This document shows, piece by piece, positions 44,883 through 53,735 of a DNA stretch of 64,000 bases; position 1 is the stretch's first letter, and each line of letters begins with the position of its first letter. The DNA comes from Pseudomonas lactis (GTDB lineage: Bacteria; Pseudomonadota; Gammaproteobacteria; Pseudomonadales; Pseudomonadaceae): assembly GCF_001439845.1 (NCBI RefSeq), contig NZ_JYLO01000003.1, positions 310,001-374,000 of the forward strand, read 5' to 3'. The translations under genes were made by a program, and so were the position numbers. Under the pieces are notes generated by a model, which was given only the letters and a program-made list of their open reading frames with translations, was not told the DNA's origin and ran no database searches.

Positions 44883-46048
44883 GCGCGACGCCGGAGCAAT
44901 ACGGTCAGGCCGAGCGCGCTGACCGACAGCAACGCCGCGCAGAAGAAGATCCAGCCATAGCCGAGGTTCAGCGCCACGGCGCCCATCAACGGCCCGGCAA
45001 TCGCCAGTGCCAGATCGAAAAACACCGCATAGGCACTCAGCCCCGCGCCGCGGCTGCTGTCTGGCACTTGCTTGATGGCTTCCACGCCGAGCGCCGGGTA
45101 AACCAGTGACAAGCCAAAGCCGGTCAACCCTGCGCCGATCAAGGCCACGCCGGTAGACGGCGCCAGCCACAACAGCGTCAGGCCCAGGGTTTCGATGAGC
45201 ATGCAGGCGATGGCGGCGGTGAATCCACCAAACCGGCTGATGGCCGAAATAAACACCAGGCGCGACAGGATAAAACACACGCCAAATACCGTCAGGCAAT
45301 ATGCCGCACCGGTCCAGCCACGATTGAGGTAATACAGGGTGATGAAGGTCGTCAACGTGCCGTAGCCAATCGAGGCCAGGCACAGGCTGGTGCCAAACGG
45401 CGCGATACGCCCGAACACCGCCCAGAATGGCAGCCGCTCGCCACGTACCACTGGCACCGACGGTTTATTGCGGATCAGCACCAGGCCCAACGCCGCCAAC
45501 ACCGCCAGGGCAACACCCAGGCTGGTGTAGCCGTAGTCAGCCACCATCACCACGCCTAACGGCGCACCAATGGCAATGGCGCCATAGGAGGCGATGCCAT
45601 TCCAGGAAATCGAGCGTGCGGTGTGCTCGGCGCCCACTGCGCCCATGCACCAACTGATGGTCCCCACGCCAATCAGGCCCTGGGCCACGCCCAGTAACAG
45701 GCGACCGGCGATCAGAATACCCAGGCTCAAGCTCGGCAGGCTGTCCAGCAGGGTGGCGATAAAGGTCAGTACACCGCTGATCAGAATGCCGGCCAGGCCC
45801 AGCACGATCGCACGTTTGGTACCGACGTTATCCGACATCCGCCCAGCCATCGGGCGGCTGAGCAGCGTGGCCAGGTACTGCGAGCCGATTGTCACCCCGG
45901 CCACCACGGCGCTGAAGCCCATTTGCTCATGCACATAGCCTGGAATCACCGCAATCGGCAGGCCGATGCAGATGAAGGCAATGAAGGTATAGAAGACGAT
46001 GGAAACGATCTGCAGGGTGATCGACAGGGAGGAGGGGGCGGCAGGCAT
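44876..46048 (-). CDS. MFS transporter (YhhS/YfcJ-like)
   Basis: A 390-residue carrier with about twelve helices. SRPMAGRMSDNVGTKRAIVL is MFS motif A after helix 2; GRLLLGVAQGLIGVGTISWC is the helix-4 region shared with the YhhS/YfcJ arabinose-efflux-like group. The start is the ATG at 46048. The substrate is unknown and no regulator adjoins it. Family B repeats lie upstream of its start. Confidence 0.86.
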   Translation of the reverse strand: MPAAPSSLSITLQIVSIVFYTFIAFICIGLPIAVIPGYVHEQMGFSAVVAGVTIGSQYLATLLSRPMAGRMSDNVGTKRAIVLGLAGILISGVLTFIATLLDSLPSLSLGILIAGRLLLGVAQGLIGVGTISWCMGAVGAEHTARSISWNGIASYGAIAIGAPLGVVMVADYGYTSLGVALAVLAALGLVLIRNKPSVPVVRGERLPFWAVFGRIAPFGTSLCLASIGYGTLTTFITLYYLNRGWTGAAYCLTVFGVCFILSRLVFISAISRFGGFTAAIACMLIETLGLTLLWLAPSTGVALIGAGLTGFGLSLVYPALGVEAIKQVPDSSRGAGLSAYAVFFDLALAIAGPLMGAVALNLGYGWIFFCAALLSVSALGLTVLLRRRAY

Positions 46049-46133
46049 GAATACTCAATCGCTGGCGGGCGGTAAAGCATCATGGCATATCCCGCCTCCC
46101 TGTAGGAGCGAGGGACGCCTACCGTCGATCCCT

Positions 46134-46260
46134 GTGGGAGCGGGCTTGCCCGCGAAGGCGGTGTGTCAGTCAGTGAATCTATAGCTGAACCACTGCTTTC
46201 GCAGGCAAGCCAGCTCCCACATTGGTTATGCATGGCCCACAAAATCAGCGCCCGGCACAG
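46134..46260. repeat. REPIN-like pair, family B, with conserved 35-base tail
   Basis: GTGGGAGCGGGCTTGCCCGC to GCAGGCAAGCCAGCTCCCAC (46134-46220), with the tail TTATGCATGGCCCACAAAAT onward at 46226-46260, shared with the copy at 11170. A fragment of a family A arm, TGTAGGAGCGAGG, lies 33 bases upstream at 46101-46113. Confidence 0.82.
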
Positions 46261-46271
46261 TGCTGATGCAA

Positions 46272-46300
46272 AAAAGCCCCGTCACAGGGGCAGGGCTTTT
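46272..46300 (-). terminator. Intrinsic terminator of ybiT
   Basis: AAAAGCCC (46272-46279) pairs with GGGCTTTT (46293-46300), with an inner CCCG/AGGGG contact. On the minus strand the stem ends in a T run. It lies 22 bases after the ybiT stop. Confidence 0.75.
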
Positions 46301-46321
46301 GCTTGCAGCTAAGTGCTGCTC

Positions 46322-47908
46322 TTAGAACACCACACCCTGGCTGCGCAGGTAGTCGTCATAGGTGCCGCTGAAGTCGATCACGCCGCTAGGGCTCAACTCG
46401 ATAATGCGGGTGGCCAGGGACGATACGAACTCACGGTCGTGGCTGACGAAGATCAGCGTGCCCGGGTAGTTCTCCAGCGCCAGGTTCAATGCTTCGATGG
46501 ATTCCATGTCCAAGTGGTTGGTCGGCTCGTCCATGATCAGCACGTTGGGCTTTTGCAGGATCAGCTTGCCGAACAGCATGCGCCCTTGTTCACCACCGGA
46601 GATTACTTTGACCGACTTCTGGATCTCGTCGTTGGAGAACAACATACGGCCCAGGGTGCCACGAATCATTTGCTCGCCTTGGGTCCATTGGCCCATCCAG
46701 TCGAACAGGCTCACGTCGTCTTCGAAGTCGTGGGCGTGGTCCTGGGCGTAGTAGCCCAGCTCGGCGGCGTCGGTCCACTTGATGCTGCCGGCGTCCGGGG
46801 TCAGTTCGTTGACCAGGGTGCGCAGCAGGGTGGTTTTGCCGATACCGTTCGGGCCGATGATCGCCACGCGCTCGCCCGCTTCAACCTGGAAGCTGAAGTC
46901 CTTGAACAGCGGCTTGCCGTCAAAACCTTTGGCCATCTTTTCGACCATGACCGCCTGGCGGTGCAGCTTTTTGTTCTGCTCGAAACGGATGAACGGGCTC
47001 ACACGGCTCGATGGCTTGACCTCGGCCAGCTGGATCTTGTCGATCGCCTTGGCACGGGAGGTGGCCTGTTTGGCTTTGGAGGCGTTGGCCGAGAAGCGGC
47101 TGACGAAGGATTGCAGTTCGGAGATCTGCGCTTTCTTCTTGGCGTTGTCCGACAGCAGTTGCTCGCGGGACTGGGTCGCCACGGTCATGTACTCGTCGTA
47201 GTTGCCCGGGAACAGGCGCAGCTCGCCGTAATCCAGGTCAGCCATGTGGGTGCACACGCTGTTCAGGAAGTGACGGTCGTGAGAGATGATGATCATCAGG
47301 CTGGAGCGCTGGGTCAGGATGTTTTCCAGCCAGCGGATGGTGTTGATGTCCAAGTGGTTGGTCGGTTCGTCGAGCAACAGCACTTCCGGGTCGGAGAACA
47401 GCGCCTGGGCCAGCAATACGCGCAGCTTCCAGCCTGGGGACACTTCGCTCATCGGGCCGAAATGCTGTTCCAGGGGAATACCCAGGCCCAGCAGCAGCTC
47501 ACCGGCGCGGGATTCGGCGGTGTAGCCGTCCATCTCGGCGAACTCGGTTTCCAGCTCGGCCACGGCCATGCCATCTTCTTCGCTCATTTCCGGCAGCGAG
47601 TAGATGCGGTCGCGCTCGGCCTTGACCTTCCACAGCTCCTCGTGGCCCATGATCACGGTGTCAAGCACGGTGAATTCTTCGTAGGCGAACTGGTCCTGGC
47701 GCAGTTTACCCAGGCGCACATTCGGCTCGAGCATGACCTGCCCGCCGGACGGGTCGAGGTCGCCACCGAGGATTTTCATGAAGGTCGACTTGCCGCAACC
47801 GTTGGCACCGATCAAACCATAGCGGTTGCCGGCGCCGAACTTGACCGAGACGTTCTCGAAGAGCGGCTTGGCGCCGAACTGCATGGTGATGTTAGCTGTG
47901 GAGATCAA
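46322..47908 (-). CDS. ybiT: ABC-F family ATPase YbiT
   Basis: A 528-residue cytosolic protein with two ABC ATPase domains and no membrane segment, of the ribosome-associated ABC-F group. Walker A motifs are GANGCGKST (first) and GPNGIGKTT (second); [11 protein letters not shown] and [11 protein letters not shown] are the Walker B boxes. The first signature is VSPGWKLR and the second ISGGEQGR, as in YbiT. The interdomain linker with [20 protein letters not shown] contacts the ribosome in this family. The start is a TTG at 47908 with AGG eight bases before it; this fits the family N terminus. Confidence 0.93.
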   Translation of the reverse strand: MISTANITMQFGAKPLFENVSVKFGAGNRYGLIGANGCGKSTFMKILGGDLDPSGGQVMLEPNVRLGKLRQDQFAYEEFTVLDTVIMGHEELWKVKAERDRIYSLPEMSEEDGMAVAELETEFAEMDGYTAESRAGELLLGLGIPLEQHFGPMSEVSPGWKLRVLLAQALFSDPEVLLLDEPTNHLDINTIRWLENILTQRSSLMIIISHDRHFLNSVCTHMADLDYGELRLFPGNYDEYMTVATQSREQLLSDNAKKKAQISELQSFVSRFSANASKAKQATSRAKAIDKIQLAEVKPSSRVSPFIRFEQNKKLHRQAVMVEKMAKGFDGKPLFKDFSFQVEAGERVAIIGPNGIGKTTLLRTLVNELTPDAGSIKWTDAAELGYYAQDHAHDFEDDVSLFDWMGQWTQGEQMIRGTLGRMLFSNDEIQKSVKVISGGEQGRMLFGKLILQKPNVLIMDEPTNHLDMESIEALNLALENYPGTLIFVSHDREFVSSLATRIIELSPSGVIDFSGTYDDYLRSQGVVF

Positions 47909-48050
47909 TTACTTTACCTATCAATGGGTTGCGAGCGTGACGGCAGGTGCCTTCAGGCATGCGTCAACAGCGACATCAAGGCGCGAAACCCGGTCGCTGA
48001 ACACAAAATTTGGGATGTGTGTTGGAATTTGGCGCGCATTGTCGCATATG

Positions 48051-49289
48051 TCAGGCGACAGTTGTATGGCGAGCGAAGGATGGTTTTGCCAAGGTCTCCG
48101 GCATCGCCAGCCACAACAGCATCAAGGCAGCGGCTGCAACTGCCGCCAACGTCAGGAACGCCGCGTTGTAGCCAGCCTGCTGCACCACGAAACCGGCCAG
48201 GCTGCTACTGAGCGCCGCGCCGAGGCCGAATACGGTGGAGAGGGCGCCCAGGCTGACGTTGAAGCGCCCGGTGCCTTGGGTCAGGTCTTTGACGATCACC
48301 GGGAACAGGGCGCCGAAAATGCCGGCACCGATACCGTCGAGCATCTGCACCGCCACCAGCCAGTAGGGGTCGCTGGATAAGGTATAGAGCACGCCACGCA
48401 ACGGCAGTATCAGGAAACCTACAAGCAACAGCGGCTTGCGTCCCCAGACATCGGCCTTGAGCCCGACCAGCCAGGCCATCGGCACCATCACCAATTGGGC
48501 GGCGACGATGCAGGCTGAAGTCAGCGGGGTGGCCATCTGCAAATTGATCTGCGCCAGTTTCTGGCTGACCAGCGGCAGCATTGCGGCGTTGGCCAAGTGA
48601 AACAGTGCGCAGCAGATGGCGAACAGGAGCAGCGGTTGGTTGGTCAGCAACGCTTTCAGGCCCGAGGGTTGTTCGTGGTCGGTGTGATGGGCCGGATCGA
48701 AACCACGGGCGACCTCATGGTCAATCGCCTTGGCCGGCACGCAACTGACCGCAATGACACTGGCGACGGCCATGAACGCCATCAGGTAGAACACCACCAC
48801 CGGCCCGAACAGGTAGGCCAGCCCGCCGGCCAGCAACGCGGCCACGGCATTGCCGGCGTGGTTGAAGGTCTCGTTGCGCCCGGTACGCCGGGTAAAGGCG
48901 CGCGGCCCAGTGATCCCCAGCGAAATGGCGGAAATTGCCGGGGCAAATACCGAGGCGGCTACAGCACTGGCGGCCTGGGTCAACGCCACCCAACCAAATG
49001 AACTGACAAAGGGCAGCATCAGGCAACTGCCCGTCACCAACAGCGCGGCAAGGGCTACCACCGCACGTTTGCTGCGAGTGCGGTCGATCAGCGCACCTGC
49101 GGGGCCTTGGGTCAACAAGGCAGCGATGCCGGCCAGGGTCATGACCACGCCAATGCTGGCCGGCTCCCATTGATGCACGGCCAGCAGGTAGATCGCCAGG
49201 TACGGTCCGAGACCGTCGCGCACATCGGCGAGAAAGAAGTTCAGGCTGTCCAGGGATAAAGCGATGCGCAGGTCTGAATGACGGGCCAC
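48051..49289 (-). CDS. MFS transporter
   Basis: A 412-residue membrane carrier with about twelve helices. GPAGALIDRTRSKRAVVALA is motif A after helix 2, and FTRRTGRNETFNHAGNAVAA lies at helix 5. I prefer the GTG at 49289, which has AAGG seven bases before it and begins (M)ARHSDLRIALSLDSLNFFLA; an ATG at 49397 would add 36 poorly structured residues. It is divergent from the methyltransferase at 49444. The substrate is not predictable. Confidence 0.8.
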   Translation of the reverse strand: MARHSDLRIALSLDSLNFFLADVRDGLGPYLAIYLLAVHQWEPASIGVVMTLAGIAALLTQGPAGALIDRTRSKRAVVALAALLVTGSCLMLPFVSSFGWVALTQAASAVAASVFAPAISAISLGITGPRAFTRRTGRNETFNHAGNAVAALLAGGLAYLFGPVVVFYLMAFMAVASVIAVSCVPAKAIDHEVARGFDPAHHTDHEQPSGLKALLTNQPLLLFAICCALFHLANAAMLPLVSQKLAQINLQMATPLTSACIVAAQLVMVPMAWLVGLKADVWGRKPLLLVGFLILPLRGVLYTLSSDPYWLVAVQMLDGIGAGIFGALFPVIVKDLTQGTGRFNVSLGALSTVFGLGAALSSSLAGFVVQQAGYNAAFLTLAAVAAAALMLLWLAMPETLAKPSFARHTTVA

Positions 49290-49443
49290 GATGCGACCTT
49301 CAAGAGCGGCGTTCAGGGGCTGAACGCGCGTTGGGTTAGTGACCTGTGGGCTGAGTGATAAGTTTCGCGGTCGGGGAGGCTTTTCTCCTGCGTGCATTTA
49401 ACTTACTTTCCAAAGCCCACTGTAATGAGTTTCTGGAGAAGCA

Positions 49444-50256
49444 ATGGACATGCCCTCAGCGCAAGAGGCGATCGCCAGCAACAAAAATGCCTGGGATGAA
49501 TCTGCCGGGTTGCACAAAGATACTCCGACCTGGACGGCACTGCTGGCCTCGGTCGCCGAGCCTGATTTTTCCTGCCTTGACCCGACCATCACCACCTTGC
49601 TGCAAGAGGTGGGTGTAATGGGCAAGGATGTGGTGCAATTGTGTTGCAACAACGGACGCGAAAGCCTATCGCTGTATGGCTTGGGCGCCCGTTCGGTGGT
49701 GGGGGTTGATCAATCCCGGGCGTTTCTTGAACAGGCACGGGAATTGGCCGAGGTCTCGCCGCATAGCCCTGAGTTCATTGAGACCGATATCCACCATTTG
49801 CCCGAGCGTTTGCAGGCACGCTTCGATATTGCCCTGGTGACCATAGGAGTGCTGGGTTGGATGCCGGATGTGGCGCTGTTCATGCGCCAGGTTGCCAGTG
49901 TGCTGAAGCCCGGCGGCACGCTGGTCATGTACGAAACCCATCCCTTTCTCGAGGTGTTTGACCCCTGTGGGGCCAACCCGATGCTGCCTGCCAGTTCTTA
50001 CTTTCAGCGTGAACCCGTTGTGCTGCAGGAGGCAATTGTCTATGAAGGGAAGGATGAGCGGCCCGGGCCGACCTCCTATTGGTACGTACATACCCTGGGC
50101 AGCGTGGTCAGCGGGGCTATCGCAGCGCAGTTGCGGATCGCTCATTTGCAGGAGTACCCGCATTGCAACCGGGAAGAACTTTACGAACAGTATGAGCATC
50201 AGGTCGCGCAAATGCCCCTGTGCTTTACCCTGACAGCGATCAAGCGTGATGGCTGA
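49444..50256 (+). CDS. Class I SAM-dependent methyltransferase
   Basis: A 270-residue protein with a Rossmann methyltransferase core at about residues 60-165: VVQLCCNNGRESLSLYGLGA is motif I, VVGVDQSRAFLEQAREL the acidic strand, FDIALVTIGVLGWMPD motif IV, and VASVLKPGGTLVMYETHPFL motif VI. CCNNG in place of the usual GCGTG is a variant seen in some small-molecule methyltransferases. It is divergent from an MFS gene. The substrate is unknown. Confidence 0.83.
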   Translation: MDMPSAQEAIASNKNAWDESAGLHKDTPTWTALLASVAEPDFSCLDPTITTLLQEVGVMGKDVVQLCCNNGRESLSLYGLGARSVVGVDQSRAFLEQARELAEVSPHSPEFIETDIHHLPERLQARFDIALVTIGVLGWMPDVALFMRQVASVLKPGGTLVMYETHPFLEVFDPCGANPMLPASSYFQREPVVLQEAIVYEGKDERPGPTSYWYVHTLGSVVSGAIAAQLRIAHLQEYPHCNREELYEQYEHQVAQMPLCFTLTAIKRDG

Positions 50257-50273
50257 TCAAGGTTTGCGCAGGC

Positions 50274-50303
50274 AAAAAAAGGCCCGCGAGGAGAGGGCGG
50301 GCC
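50274..50303 (-). terminator. Intrinsic terminator read on the minus strand
   Basis: GGCCCGC (50281-50287) pairs with GCGGGCC (50297-50303); on the minus strand seven T residues follow. It faces transcripts coming from the TIGR03067-like gene and could also shield the methyltransferase 3' end. Confidence 0.75.
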
Positions 50304-50401
50304 AAGGGATTCACTGGAGTAGGTAGGCTTCACCCTATAGGTCGAAAAGTGAAGGCCTTGTGAAAACGCCGTGATCAAATCGGATGACCAATGCCGTTTG
50401 G

Positions 50402-50501
50402 TGTAGGAGCGAGCTTGCTCGCGAAGAACGCTAACGATTACGCGTGTTGCCTGAATCAGACGCGGCGTCTGGGGGTTTTTCGCGAGCAAGCTCGCTCCTA
50501 C
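50402..50501. repeat. REPIN-like inverted REP pair, family A
   Basis: TGTAGGAGCGAGCTTGCTCG on the left and CGAGCAAGCTCGCTCCTA on the right, about 100 bases, between the methyltransferase and the TIGR03067-like gene. Confidence 0.87.
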
Positions 50502-50511
50502 TGAGGGGCAT

Positions 50512-50898
50512 TCAAGAGCGCCGTACGAAGGTGCGCATGGTTTGCCCAGGGCCGGTGCTGAACACAGTGGGCCTGGGCATGCCTTCATCCGCTGCGATAA
50601 ATACGAAATCATCGCCGTCGAGCCGGTAACTGGCGGGGAGCTGCTTGCCTGCGTCATCACCTATGTCGTCCGTCCAGGTAATGCTTTTGGGCGTGGTACT
50701 GGCGTCCAGTACGAAGCGTCCTGCCAATAATACTTCGCCACCGACCGTGGTCACTTCGAAGCGATCCCCTGCAATTGCCGTTATCGCTCCCGGCGCGCTG
50801 TGGGCATCCACGGGGTTGAGCACGCCACTGTCTTCAAGGGCTGTTTGTTCCCAAGTGCCTTGCAGTGCGTGAAAGTCCGAGGCTGAAAGCGGTGACAT
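50512..50898 (-). CDS. TIGR03067-like hypothetical protein
   Basis: A 128-residue soluble protein. The opening LQGTWEQTALEDSG, the central FVLDASTTPKSITW, then SYRLDGDDFVFIAA and GMPRPTVFSTGPGQTMRTF match the layout of the TIGR03067 family (LQGTW ... LD-x2-x-PK-x-I ... Y-x-LDGD ... RP-x-x-F). The fold is lipocalin-like and function is unknown. AAGGAG precedes the ATG. No signal peptide is seen. Confidence 0.75.
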   Translation of the reverse strand: MSPLSASDFHALQGTWEQTALEDSGVLNPVDAHSAPGAITAIAGDRFEVTTVGGEVLLAGRFVLDASTTPKSITWTDDIGDDAGKQLPASYRLDGDDFVFIAADEGMPRPTVFSTGPGQTMRTFVRRS

Positions 50899-51238
50899 GC
50901 AAACTCCTTATTGCTGTTCAAAAAAATGTTCAATTGTAGTGAGGCTGACACTGTTCCACCTGTAGGCGAAATTTTTTTCTTTATAAGACAGGTATTTGAC
51001 AGCTTTTTCATGTTGTATTGACTACGCTTGCAACCAGATCAGTCTGACATGGCTGTGTCATTTGGCTTACTCACCGAAATGAAACCGAAATAATCCCTAA
51101 GTTTGTGGGATATTTCAGGGGACTGAGTGGTCACATCGCCATTGGTCTGCCGTATCCAGGGCGTTGTCCCTGATTTTTGAAGTCTTTTAGACTTCTGAGA
51201 ATGATGGCCTTTTAGTATTATTTTAAGGTGTTCTTATT
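50899..51238. other. Intergenic region upstream of wzz-like gene
   Basis: 340 bases, AT-richer than the flanks. TTGACA at 50996-51001 could be a -35 box, but no convincing -10 follows at the right distance. GAAGTC-TTTTA-GACTTC (51179-51195) is a small inverted repeat near the wzz-like start. No gene was found on either strand. Confidence 0.5.
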
Positions 51239-52564
51239 TTGAATCGTACTTCCCCGCTTCCACCTTCCGCAGCGTCTGATGAAATTGATTTATTTGAATT
51301 GTTTCACGCCATCTGGCGACAAAAAAAGCTGGTGGTCGGGTGTACGCTTCTGGCCGGGGTATTAGGCGCAGGTTATGCCTTTCTGGCACCCAAGACCTAT
51401 GAAGTCAGCAGTGTGTTGCGGCCTGCTGCAATCAACGAGCTAGACGCCTTGAACCGTTCGGAAGTGTATAAGTTGCCGCCTGCCGATGCGTTGCTCAAAG
51501 TAGGTGCACAGCTGGACTCTTATGATGCGCGCCTGGGGTTCTTCAAGGACCATGAGGAGTTATTCAAGGCGTTCAAGAAACCGGGGCAAACCCTTGAGCA
51601 GAGCTTTGAGGCGTTCAACCGCAATTCGGTCAATCTGATTTTGCCCGATCCGAAGAAATCCGATTCGTTGAGCAGCTATATTCGTCTGGAGCTGCAATAC
51701 CCGACCGACGTCGACGGTGTTGCGATTCTCAACGGTTTTGTGGACTACGCCATTGCCGCCGAGCGTCAGCAGGTGGGTGCTGACCTGAAGGTGATCGTCA
51801 ATAACCGCTTGAGCGAGCTCAAGGGCAAGATCGACGCCGCCCGCGCCAACTACGATACCGATAAAGAATCGAAAATCGCCAAGCTGCTGGAAGCCGACCG
51901 GCTCAAGCGTGCCCAACTGCAGGACGAGCTCAGCGCTTTGCGCTTGCAGATGAAGATGGAGCGCACCAACCGCCTGGCCGAATTGGCCGAAGCGATCAGC
52001 ATTGCCAAGTCCATGGGCATTCGTACGCCGACAACGCCGTCCTCTATGGCCGACTCCACCCGCACGGGTTCGAGCCAGGTCATGCGTACCGAGGTGAACA
52101 ACCAGAAGATCCCGCTGTATTTCATGGGGACCGAGGCGTTGGAAGCCGAGCGCGCTGCATTGCAGCAGCGTACCAGTGATGACTTTACCAACCCGCGCAT
52201 TGCCGAGATCGGCAAAGAGCTGCAACTGCTGGAAAGCAACCGCGAGGTTGAGGTGCTGCGCAAGCGTGGCAATGAAGACATCTTCTTGCAGGACGTCGAG
52301 CCGCTTCGCGCTGAAGTCGCCAGGTTGCGTGGTTTGAACATCGACATGAGCAACCTCAAGCTGGTGACGATTGACCGTCGAGCCCAGGAGCCTCTGTCGC
52401 CGATCAAGCCGAAAAAACCGCTGGTCATCGCGCTGAGCCTGGTCGGCGGGCTGTTGCTGGGCCTGATGATTGCGCTGATCCGCTACTTCGTTCGCAGCCG
52501 CACTCAGGCCGTCCCTTATACGGCATTAGGCGATCGCCGCGAGGATAAAGACACACCGCTGTAA
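51239..52564 (+). CDS. Wzz/polysaccharide chain-length determinant family protein
   Basis: A 441-residue inner-membrane protein. TM1 lies at about 31-50 after the cytosolic DEIDLFELFHAIWRQKKLVV, the standard Wzz opening. A long periplasmic coiled-coil part follows, and TM2 at about 394-417 is preceded by the proline-rich EPLSPIKPKKPLVIALSLVG. It sets O-antigen or other polysaccharide length. The start is a TTG at 51239 with AAGGTG eight bases before it; no ATG fits. No glycosyltransferase or polymerase adjoins it, so it is a solitary copy. lpxO follows 240 bases later. Confidence 0.88.
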   Translation: MNRTSPLPPSAASDEIDLFELFHAIWRQKKLVVGCTLLAGVLGAGYAFLAPKTYEVSSVLRPAAINELDALNRSEVYKLPPADALLKVGAQLDSYDARLGFFKDHEELFKAFKKPGQTLEQSFEAFNRNSVNLILPDPKKSDSLSSYIRLELQYPTDVDGVAILNGFVDYAIAAERQQVGADLKVIVNNRLSELKGKIDAARANYDTDKESKIAKLLEADRLKRAQLQDELSALRLQMKMERTNRLAELAEAISIAKSMGIRTPTTPSSMADSTRTGSSQVMRTEVNNQKIPLYFMGTEALEAERAALQQRTSDDFTNPRIAEIGKELQLLESNREVEVLRKRGNEDIFLQDVEPLRAEVARLRGLNIDMSNLKLVTIDRRAQEPLSPIKPKKPLVIALSLVGGLLLGLMIALIRYFVRSRTQAVPYTALGDRREDKDTPL

Positions 52565-52805
52565 CCCTTCAAACAGGCAGGCTCACGGGCCTGCCTGCGC
52601 CTACCCCCAGCACACTCAGTAGACAGCTTTTCACAATTCTTAGTTAACCTTTGGTTACAAAGTGTGGCTAAATAACTGCAAATGGACGCACGCAGGCGGT
52701 TATCCGCCGGGCGTGTCGCCTGTATGTGAATTGTGATTTCAGGTGCTGCTTATCCATCCTCGGCCGTTGTGGGCCCGCAGGAGCAGCCTGTTCTCTCCCT
52801 GACGT

Positions 52806-53717
52806 GTGACGAATCCCTTGAAACTCATCATTGTTGCTCTCTACGTTGCTTCCATTGCGTATGTACACCTGCGTGGTCGGGTGCGACACAAGCTGGGTCG
52901 CCAGCTTAGTGATCACTCGACGTTCCTGGCGCCGATCAACTGTTTCCTGTACCTGTTCTCCAAGCAGCCCAGCCGTCCCTACCTCTCGCCCAGCGACTTT
53001 CCAGACCTGAGCCCATTGCAGGAGCACTGGGAAGAGATCCGCGAAGAAGGCCAGAATCTGATGCGGGCGGGTGAGATCAAACGCTCGGAGCAATACAACG
53101 ACGTAGGGTTCAACTCGTTTTTCAAGACCGGCTGGAAGCGTTTCTACCTCAAGTGGTACGGCGACAGTCACCCCTCGGCGATGAAGCTGTGCCCACGCAC
53201 CACCGAGTTGGTGCAAAGCATCGGCTCGATCAAGGCCGCGATGTTCGCCGAACTGCCACCGGGCTCCAAGCTGGTGCGTCACCGCGACCCGTATGCTGGC
53301 TCGTACCGCTATCACCTGGGGCTGGATACGCCTAACGATCCAGGCTGTTACATCAATGTGGACGGCGAAAGCTATTACTGGCGCGACGGCGAGCCGGTGA
53401 TGTTCGACGAGACCTACATTCACTACGCGGAAAACACCACCCAACAGAACCGCATCATTCTGTTCTGTGATATCGAACGGCCGATGAAGTACCGCTGGGC
53501 GGCTGCGTTCAACCGCTGGTTCAGCCGCAATGTGATGGCGGCCGCGGGTTCGCCCAACGATGAGGGTGACAAGACCGGCGGCCTCAACCGTGCCTTCACC
53601 CGGCTGTACAAGATTCGCCTGCGTGGCAAGGAGCTCAAGAAGCGCAACCGCACGCGCTACTACCTGGAAAAGTGGGCGATCTTTGCCGGTCTGGCGCTGA
53701 TCTTCATTCTTATCTGA
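52806..53717 (+). CDS. lpxO: Lipid A hydroxylase LpxO
   Basis: A membrane-anchored Fe(II)/2-oxoglutarate dioxygenase that adds a 2-hydroxyl to a lipid A acyl chain. The 303-residue protein has an N-terminal TM (about residues 6-20), then the aspartyl/asparaginyl hydroxylase domain with iron ligands H159-x-D161 (HRDPYAGSYRYHLGL) and H206 (YIHYAENTTQQNR). Arginine in QNRIILF should bind 2-oxoglutarate. A second hydrophobic segment closes the C terminus. The start is uncertain: GTG at 52806 or TTG at 52818, neither with a strong ribosome site. It is 18 bases from the convergent ligD stop. Confidence 0.9.
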   Translation: MTNPLKLIIVALYVASIAYVHLRGRVRHKLGRQLSDHSTFLAPINCFLYLFSKQPSRPYLSPSDFPDLSPLQEHWEEIREEGQNLMRAGEIKRSEQYNDVGFNSFFKTGWKRFYLKWYGDSHPSAMKLCPRTTELVQSIGSIKAAMFAELPPGSKLVRHRDPYAGSYRYHLGLDTPNDPGCYINVDGESYYWRDGEPVMFDETYIHYAENTTQQNRIILFCDIERPMKYRWAAAFNRWFSRNVMAAAGSPNDEGDKTGGLNRAFTRLYKIRLRGKELKKRNRTRYYLEKWAIFAGLALIFILI

Positions 53718-53735
53718 CCTGGCTCAGGGCGCGGA

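Noticed and set aside
46313..48211. 632-codon plus-strand frame over ybiT
   Set aside because: Antisense to a near-perfect YbiT match.
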